Shown here in pieces: positions 8,958 through 14,085 of a DNA stretch of 14,085 nucleotides. Position numbers and translations under genes: made by a program. The number at the start of each line of letters is the position of its first letter. Position 1 is the stretch's first letter. A model generated the notes under the pieces. That model saw only the letters and a program-made list of their open reading frames with translations. It was not told where the DNA came from and did not search any database. The stretch lies in NCBI GenBank assembly GCA_049325415.1, contig JBMOLL010000045.1, positions 1 to 14,085 on the forward strand, in the 5' to 3' direction. The DNA comes from JBMOLL01 sp049325415. Lineage in GTDB: Bacteria; Bacteroidota; Bacteroidia; Bacteroidales; GCA-2748055.

Positions 8958-10787
8958 ATGGAAGAGCAGGCTATTCATATTGTAGACCGGCCATTGACGC
9001 CGGGTGAAGCGGAAGCACTGGCTGAACTGAAACAGGCAGTTTATTTCTCGGACGACAGGTACCTTCCGAAAGGCCTGGATTTCAAGATAAGGGATCTTTC
9101 CCTTGATGAAAGGGACAAACACAGGATCAACTATGCCTTAATGGAGAAGTGCATTGCGGCAGGGGAGAGTGAAGTGCAGGGTCAAAGTCTGAATACGCTT
9201 TTTTCAGAAGCGCATTTTAACCTCTGGTTTTACAGTAAATTCAGGATTTATTTTCTCCTGAGAAACCTGTTTTACCTGACGGAGCTTATCAGCAAAATTA
9301 CAGAGGAATACAAGAGGATCACCTATTACACCCTGCTTGGAGAGGAGGTCCTGCGACCATTTCTTCCTGACCATGTAGAGATAAGGACGGGAGGCGGAAT
9401 TCAACGGCCATATTCGACGGGTGAGAAACTGAGAATCGCTGCGAAACTCGCTAAAAGGAGCCTGTTCTCCGGTAGTTCTATGCGTTCTTTCCGAAAGGCG
9501 GAGCATATCCTGCTTGATACAACCCTGACCGGCAGAATACTTGATCTGGAGACCCTGAAGGTTAAAAAAGGCAATTATATTCTCGATTACCTTTTCGGTT
9601 CGGTTCCTGGAAATTTCAGGGTGCTCAAGAATGCAGGCTTTCCGTCAAAAGGTGTTGATATTGAGGGTTTCTACAGGGAGGCGGATTCTGCAAAGAATAC
9701 AAGGATAAAATACCTGAATGCCGAAAGCATTTACAGGGGCCTGCCTTTTCTGTTCCTTCATTACCGGGGAGTAAGGAAATCATTCGCCCGGATCAACGAT
9801 CAGGTGGAAAGGGCCTTCCGACAGGAGACGGATCCCTTTATCCGCCTGTATCTTTATCTGATTGGATCCCTGCGGACCACACACTGGATGCTATACCTTC
9901 AGTACGTACTTTACAAACGGCTTTTCAGGAAGAGTGCTGCGAAGACCATTACCGGGATCAATGAAAACAGTCCGGATGTCAAGGTCATAACCGATGCGGC
10001 AAAGACTTTCGGGATCAGGGTGATCGGAGTCCAGCACGGGGCCATTCACCGGTTACATCCGGCATACATGCACAGCAGGAAAGAGACTGAAGCAGGCTTG
10101 TTACCTGATGTGACGCTGGTATGGGGAGAATACTGGCGGCAGATCCTGATCCGGGACGGCGGATATGAAGCCTCATCCGTTGTGGTAACAGGGCATCCCA
10201 GAACGGATGCCATACCGGCGATCCGTCAGCTTCCCGTTCCCGACCACGGTCCCTTTACCCTTTTATTTGCCAGTCAGCCTCAGCGAGATCCCATTTTAAG
10301 GAAAAAGACCGCTATGGATATCTTTACCGCAGCGGCATATACCGGTATCGAATTGGTGCTCAGGCCTCATCCGGGAGAGTTTGATTTTGAAAGTTATTAC
10401 CCCTCCCTTGCAATGAAGGCAGGACTCTCCGGGCTAAAGATTGAAAGAGAGCAGGATCTGTACCTTGCCATTCACTCTGCTTCTGCCGTGATCACCAGTT
10501 TCTCGACAGTTGGTGCTGAGACCCTCTTTTTTGATAAGCCCCTGATCGTTTATGATCCTTTGGAACAGGATATTCAGGGTTATATCGCCAAAGGCGTCGG
10601 GACAAGGGTTACCGGAGCCGGAGAACTTGAGAAACTGCTGACCGCAATGCAGTCGGGGATTGTTGAAACCAACGTGAAGGCAGGAGAGGCCTATGTCAGG
10701 GAAAATGCCTATCTGATCGACGGGAATGTGAACAGGCGGGTCCTGAATGCTATCCTGGCAACCGGAGCTCAGACCGATCCGAGATAA
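8958..10787 (+). CDS. Unassigned GT-B-like surface-glycan protein, candidate CMP-sugar transferase
   Basis: The product is 609 residues, soluble, with no signal peptide. I do not recognise the N-terminal about 340 residues, which are rich in aromatic and basic residues (FYSKFRIYFLLRNLFYL). The C-terminal about 260 residues look like a GT-B fold: VQHGAIH at 358-364, DVTLVWGEYW, TGHPRTD from 411, LRPHPGE at 468-474 and ITSFSTVGAET at 512-522. An HP motif followed by a serine-rich motif also marks bacterial polysialyltransferases, KpsS-type and TagF-type enzymes, which use CMP- or CDP-linked donors. Placed behind a flippase and facing a CMP-nonulosonate cassette, it may transfer that sugar; this is inference. 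A UDP-GlcNAc 2-epimerase-like or a general surface-carbohydrate protein is the alternative. Its 3' end overlaps the convergent phosphatase gene by 19 bp. Confidence 0.6.
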   Translation: MEEQAIHIVDRPLTPGEAEALAELKQAVYFSDDRYLPKGLDFKIRDLSLDERDKHRINYALMEKCIAAGESEVQGQSLNTLFSEAHFNLWFYSKFRIYFLLRNLFYLTELISKITEEYKRITYYTLLGEEVLRPFLPDHVEIRTGGGIQRPYSTGEKLRIAAKLAKRSLFSGSSMRSFRKAEHILLDTTLTGRILDLETLKVKKGNYILDYLFGSVPGNFRVLKNAGFPSKGVDIEGFYREADSAKNTRIKYLNAESIYRGLPFLFLHYRGVRKSFARINDQVERAFRQETDPFIRLYLYLIGSLRTTHWMLYLQYVLYKRLFRKSAAKTITGINENSPDVKVITDAAKTFGIRVIGVQHGAIHRLHPAYMHSRKETEAGLLPDVTLVWGEYWRQILIRDGGYEASSVVVTGHPRTDAIPAIRQLPVPDHGPFTLLFASQPQRDPILRKKTAMDIFTAAAYTGIELVLRPHPGEFDFESYYPSLAMKAGLSGLKIEREQDLYLAIHSASAVITSFSTVGAETLFFDKPLIVYDPLEQDIQGYIAKGVGTRVTGAGELEKLLTAMQSGIVETNVKAGEAYVRENAYLIDGNVNRRVLNAILATGAQTDPR

Positions 10788-11275
10788 AGATCCAGTGCTT
10801 TATCGAGCAGATTATTATCGGTTAGAATCCGTTCCACAAACTCACGGAATACTCCGTCCCCTCCCTTCCTGGAGAGTCTAATATCCGCATGCCTGGCCAC
10901 ATAATCGGGACTGGAGGCCGGGACAGCCGAAAAACCGCAGGCCGCCAGAAGTTGTATGTCGTTGATATCATCTCCGATATAAGCGATATCTTCCATAGCA
11001 ATGCCAAGTTTGCCGGCCAGCTTTTCTACCGTTCCCCTCTTATCAGTGATGCCCATGAAAAGATGGTCAATTTTCAGCTTTTCAGCCCGTCGTCTTACAA
11101 TTTCGGTTCTTTCCCCGGTAATGATCCCGACTGGGATATTCAGGAGGTGAAGGAACAGCACTCCGGCGCTGTCGGAAGTATTGAATTTTTTCAATTCATC
11201 AGCATCTTCATGGTAGTACATACCGCCATCGGTAAGCACCCCATCTACATCGGTCAGTACCAGTTTCGGAAGCAT
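10769..11275 (-). CDS. KdsC-like HAD phosphatase, probable nonulosonate-9-phosphate phosphatase
   Basis: The product is 168 residues, the normal size of a cap-less type C0 HAD phosphatase. All four HAD motifs are present: DVDGVLTDGG (D9 nucleophile, D11), T53 in IITGER, K79 in TDKRG, and GDDIND (D102, D103). I chose the ATG at 11275 because it lies one base after the synthase stop (TAATATG) and places the first motif at residue 9 as in relatives. ATG 11308 would overlap the synthase by 32 bp. After motif II the protein has E55, R63 and K66, where E. coli KdsC has Arg, Arg and Thr. From memory, the E/R/K set marks KDN- or Neu5Ac-9-phosphate phosphatases such as Bacteroides BT1713. It would remove the 9-phosphate from the NeuB product in the cytoplasm. 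Confidence 0.88.
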   Translation of the reverse strand: MLPKLVLTDVDGVLTDGGMYYHEDADELKKFNTSDSAGVLFLHLLNIPVGIITGERTEIVRRRAEKLKIDHLFMGITDKRGTVEKLAGKLGIAMEDIAYIGDDINDIQLLAACGFSAVPASSPDYVARHADIRLSRKGGDGVFREFVERILTDNNLLDKALDLYLGSV

Positions 11276-11276
11276 A

Positions 11277-12320
11277 TTACCGGAGATGTTTTGGGTAAAT
11301 AATTTCATTTGCCGGGAGATCTGTAAGAAGCTCCTTTCCGATAACGAGTTGTCTGTCGCTCCATTTAAAACCATCCCCCGGACTAAGCATATGCAGGTGT
11401 TTTTCGTTGATGACTTCGCCTTTTTTCATGTTCCTGACGGTGGCGAGGGATCTTTCCAGTTTTTCCCGGCTTCCGCTTACAGCGTCACAGATAAAGATGT
11501 CCTCAATGCCAAATGACTTTTCGAGGTTCCGGATATCCCTAACCATCCTTTGAATCCCGTCAATTCCCAGGGAGCCTGCATGATCCGTACCTTTCATTTC
11601 CCGGTCGAGGGTGATGTGCTTTTCAATGATCCTGGCACCCATGGCAATGGCAGCCACCGGGGTCGAAATTCCGATCGTATGGTCGGAATAGCCGATGGTA
11701 TATTTTCCGTAATTGTTTTGCAGGAAGCGGATGGTATTCAGGTTGACGTTTTCATATTGAGTAGGATATTCCGAAACGCAATGTAATATGGATATATCCG
11801 AATGGTAGGAAGAAACCACATCCAGGGCCTCATCCAGTTCTTTTTTCCCTGCCATTCCCGTGGAAAGAATGATCGGAATCCGGGTCTCTGCCATTGCGGC
11901 AAGAAGGGGAAGATTCGTCAGGTCACGGGATGCGACTTTCAGCCTGTCGGGGGTAAAATGTTTCAGCAGAGACAGGGCGCCTTTTGCACAAAGGGTTTCA
12001 ACAAATTCCAGACCGTATTTTTTGGCGTGTTTGTAAACCTCGAAATGTTCTTCGTCGCTTAATTCAAGGAAAGCCCGGTGTTCACCATAGGTTTTTCCGA
12101 AGGAATTTGGATTATCATATGGCCGGTTCATCTGGGATACAGAAAGTTCTTCGCTCAGATCCCTTTTCGTCAGTTTAACCGCATCCATGCCTTTAAGGCG
12201 GGTCCCGAACAATTTATCGATAACAGGTCGGGCCACGACCTCGACGATTAGTTTTGCGATATCAACAGAACCATTATGATTCTGACCAATTTCACCGATA
12301 AGATAGCTGGATCCGGTCAT
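11277..12320 (-). CDS. neuB: NeuB-family nonulosonic acid (sialic-acid-like) synthase
   Basis: The product is 347 residues, the usual NeuB length: a TIM-barrel followed by a C-terminal SAF/antifreeze-like domain (about 285-345). Catalytic positions known from Neisseria NeuB are present: E10 in LIGEIGQNHNG, K49 in DAVKL, K128 in RLKVASRDLTN, H214 in GYSDHT and H235 in IIEKHITLD, the last two being metal ligands. It condenses phosphoenolpyruvate with a 6-carbon sugar, or its 6-phosphate, to give a 9-carbon acid. It belongs to the subgroup with PYDNPNSFG after the second strand. About 14 extra residues (around 31-44) stand between helix 1 and DAVKL. MKGTDH replaces the more common PGPDH-type loop at 242-247. 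Its ATG overlaps the cytidylyltransferase stop (ATGA), and the phosphatase follows after one base, so the three are translationally coupled. Confidence 0.93.
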   Translation of the reverse strand: MTGSSYLIGEIGQNHNGSVDIAKLIVEVVARPVIDKLFGTRLKGMDAVKLTKRDLSEELSVSQMNRPYDNPNSFGKTYGEHRAFLELSDEEHFEVYKHAKKYGLEFVETLCAKGALSLLKHFTPDRLKVASRDLTNLPLLAAMAETRIPIILSTGMAGKKELDEALDVVSSYHSDISILHCVSEYPTQYENVNLNTIRFLQNNYGKYTIGYSDHTIGISTPVAAIAMGARIIEKHITLDREMKGTDHAGSLGIDGIQRMVRDIRNLEKSFGIEDIFICDAVSGSREKLERSLATVRNMKKGEVINEKHLHMLSPGDGFKWSDRQLVIGKELLTDLPANEIIYPKHLR

Positions 12321-13072
12321 TTTTTATTTAATTCAATCTGTTGCTTCATCAAAGATAGGTATTCCGGATGATTCTCCACAAAAGATACAATCTGTCCGGG
12401 AGAAAGGGGGAGTTGCAGAGTAAGCATTTCTGCATAAATCCGCGATAAAATCCTGAAATCATCCGGAGTGTCAAGTGTAAATCTCAGGTCTTTCCTGACG
12501 GCAAGATGTTGGGGGACAGGAAGAAAACGGCAGTTAAATAAGTCCGGATTTCTGTACATAAAACCGGTAACGTGTTCCAGGTAGCTTTTTTCATCAGTAA
12601 GGGCCGAGATTCTCTGTAAAGCATTCAATGTTGTTGCTTCAGCCCAGAAGCCGAAGTGAGTCAGAATGGAAGGTGTTCCATCGGGTAACTGGTAGGAAGC
12701 ATAATCACAATTTTCAGAATTCAGCAATGTCATCAGCGGGCCGATTGCTTCTGCATCCAGAAATGGGTTATCTGCGCAAACCCTGATGATTCTTTCAAAA
12801 CCAAAACGAGTGGCTGTCTGAATGAAGCGGTCAAGTACATTATCTTCTGATCCCCTGAAACAGTCAATGCCTTTTCGTCCGGCAAGGTTGAAAATCCTGT
12901 CATCAGAAGCAGAGGTTGTAGTAGCCAGCACCAGGGGAAGGGAACATTTTTCCCTCAGTCGGTCAAGGATTATTTCCAGAATGCCTTTCCCGTTATAGAA
13001 ATCAAGCAGCATTTTATCCGGAAGGCGACTGGCTCCTGATCTTGCCTGAACGATGATTCCTGTTGTTCCCAT
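12317..13072 (-). CDS. SpsF-like cytidylyltransferase (probable CMP-sugar activation)
   Basis: The product is 251 residues from the ATG at 13072. A TTG at 13099 would add nine residues but coincides with a promoter-like element, so I reject it. The nucleotidyltransferase fold shows IIVQARSGASRLPDKML (R11, R16, K20), SDDRI, CFRGSEDNVLDRF (71-83) and RVCADNPFLD (D101, D106), matching SpsF-type cytidylyltransferases (PF02348 group) more than classic NeuA. By family knowledge these activate acidic sugars with CTP. Next to a NeuB synthase, the likely product is a CMP-nonulosonate, an inference from context. It is the first gene after a 75-bp gap, and its stop overlaps the NeuB start. Confidence 0.85.
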   Translation of the reverse strand: MGTTGIIVQARSGASRLPDKMLLDFYNGKGILEIILDRLREKCSLPLVLATTTSASDDRIFNLAGRKGIDCFRGSEDNVLDRFIQTATRFGFERIIRVCADNPFLDAEAIGPLMTLLNSENCDYASYQLPDGTPSILTHFGFWAEATTLNALQRISALTDEKSYLEHVTGFMYRNPDLFNCRFLPVPQHLAVRKDLRFTLDTPDDFRILSRIYAEMLTLQLPLSPGQIVSFVENHPEYLSLMKQQIELNKK

Positions 13073-13096
13073 ATCAGAATTATTTAGTTCCGGATA

Positions 13097-13104
13097 CAAA
13101 GATA
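13097..13104 (-). promoter_or_regulatory. Candidate -7 element for the CMP-sugar operon
   Basis: On the minus strand TATCTTTG matches the TAnnTTTG consensus exactly. It lies 24 bases upstream of the cytidylyltransferase ATG in the only sizeable gap of the minus-strand run (13073-13147). I see no clear TTTG at the -33 position. If real, it gives the three sugar-activation genes their own promoter and rules out the TTG start at 13099. Confidence 0.42.
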
Positions 13105-13147
13105 GGAAGAGGCTGATATAGATCCGGGAAAAGGCTGGAATTTACCT

Positions 13148-14085
13148 TTATCTTTTCATAATTGCAGCTAATTCCGACGTCAGCGCTCTTCTGCTGTATT
13201 TTTCCACTCCGTGCTGATCCGATTTCAATATTCCCTGTCTGTATTGATCAAACCATCCTGTAATAATTTCTCTGAGCGCCAGATCATTGTCAAATCCGAC
13301 CATATGACCTGAGCCCGTTTCCTGAATGATCCGGGCGGCTTCTCCGTCTTCTGGTCCGATACCCAGGATCGGTTTCCCGGATGCCAGGTATTCGAAGATC
13401 TTACCTGTCAGGATACTTTTCGCATTCGGTGTGTTATTGAGCGGGAGGTATAGAATCTGTGAACAGGACAGGGCTTCCTGAATATCCGAATGAGGGATAT
13501 AGCTTACAAATTCGGTATTATCACTTAATCCCCATTTCTCAATAGCTTCCTGTACGGCATGATCGTTCTTACCAATGAACTTGAGATGAAGCCCCTTCCT
13601 GAAGTCCGGAGAATCTTCAATAAGCTGGGAAAGCACTCGGTAGAAGACTTCGTGGTTCCTGTCTTTGTTGATTGCGCCGAGGTGCAGGATGGAAAAGCGT
13701 TTTTCCGGTTCAATTTTTTGCACTTCGCTGAAATCCTCCGGATCATAGCCGTTAGGGATCGTTACGCAGCTTCTGGCACCGAGGAATCTCAGCTCTTCGG
13801 CCATCAGTTGTCCCACGGCAACCACCTGATCCGCATGACGCAGGACCATATTTTCAAGTCGATGGTGCTTTTGATCCGCCCATTTTGAAAGTTTTAACCG
13901 GTGATAGAAATCAATGCCGGTCCAGGGATCCCGGAAATCAGCCACCCAGAAAATATTCCTTCGTTTCTTCAGCCCCAGGCCGATCAGGTGCATGCTGTGG
14001 GGCGGACCTGTTGTAATTACTGCATCCACATGGTTCTCCCTGAGATATGAATTTAAAAATCTGACCGAGGGACGGATCCAGAACC
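13148..14085 (-). CDS. GT4-like glycosyltransferase (GT-B), 5' end beyond the window
   Basis: The frame stays open through the right edge: a GTG at 14029 is not the start, because about 18 more codons upstream (with WIRPSVRFLNSYLRENH) fit the family. About 312 residues are visible. Motifs are TTGPPHSMH, ADFRDPW, IPNGYDPEDF, ILHLGAINKDRN, and a nucleotide-binding KIFEYLASGKPILGI...EDGEAARI segment with the two glutamates of the EX7E pattern. It is a cytoplasmic sugar-nucleotide-dependent glycosyltransferase of a surface-glycan pathway. Donor and acceptor are unknown. The N-terminal acceptor-binding start is cut off. It is upstream of, and on the same strand as, the CMP-sugar genes, separated by 75 bp that may hold a promoter. 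Confidence 0.9.
   Translation of the reverse strand, partial: FWIRPSVRFLNSYLRENHVDAVITTGPPHSMHLIGLGLKKRRNIFWVADFRDPWTGIDFYHRLKLSKWADQKHHRLENMVLRHADQVVAVGQLMAEELRFLGARSCVTIPNGYDPEDFSEVQKIEPEKRFSILHLGAINKDRNHEVFYRVLSQLIEDSPDFRKGLHLKFIGKNDHAVQEAIEKWGLSDNTEFVSYIPHSDIQEALSCSQILYLPLNNTPNAKSILTGKIFEYLASGKPILGIGPEDGEAARIIQETGSGHMVGFDNDLALREIITGWFDQYRQGILKSDQHGVEKYSRRALTSELAAIMKR

Noticed and set aside
10889..11302. Open frame of 137 codons on the plus strand across the phosphatase gene
   Set aside because: Antisense to a well-conserved HAD enzyme with all four motifs, and its own product shows no family features.
11276..11374. Longer N-terminal form of the phosphatase starting upstream of 11275
   Set aside because: It would overlap the synthase by up to 98 bp and adds residues not seen in this short phosphatase family. 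The ATG one base after the synthase stop fits better.

Overview
The window looks like chromosomal DNA from a member of the Bacteroidota, a group I infer from gene content and cannot narrow to genus. The evidence is a giant surface protein ending in a type IX secretion (T9SS) type B sorting domain, a PorP/SprF partner directly behind it, a Bacteroidota-type YfhO membrane protein, and promoter-like TAnnTTTG elements with no obvious Shine-Dalgarno sequences. Most of the window has moderate GC. The first ~526 bases are an exception, being clearly GC-richer and made of a near-identical repeat.

Layout. (1) 1-3917, plus strand: the 3' part of a large repetitive secreted adhesin, with about 110-residue PKD-like units, ten SprB-type repeats and a type B C-terminal sorting domain. 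(2) 3920-4921, plus: a PorP/SprF family outer-membrane protein starting 2 bp after the adhesin stop. (3) 4915-7389, minus: a YfhO family multi-pass membrane protein. (4) 7390-7460: a 71-bp divergent intergenic region with facing promoter-like elements. (5) 7461-10787, plus: an oligosaccharide flippase, then a 609-residue GT-B-like protein of unassigned family. (6) 10769-14085, minus: a four-gene run that reads, in transcription order, as a GT4-like glycosyltransferase (cut by the window edge), an SpsF-like cytidylyltransferase, a NeuB-family synthase and a KdsC-like HAD phosphatase. No gene-free stretch exceeds 75 bp. I saw no tRNA, rRNA, CRISPR array or insertion sequence.

How the genes may work together. 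Genes (1) and (2) form a SprB/SprF-like pair, in which the PorP/SprF protein serves T9SS export of the type B adhesin. Regions (5) and (6) look like part of a surface-glycan locus. The synthase, phosphatase and cytidylyltransferase would make a CMP-activated nonulosonic (sialic-acid-like) sugar through a 9-phosphate intermediate. The 609-residue protein is a candidate transferase for that activated sugar, and the flippase would export the lipid-linked product. The phosphatase carries residues E55, R63 and K66, which match the specificity pattern I recall for KDN/Neu5Ac-9-phosphate phosphatases rather than KDO-8-phosphate phosphatases.

The best candidates for something new are the homogenised GC-rich repeat array at the left edge and the unassigned GT-B-like protein paired with this CMP-sugar cassette.
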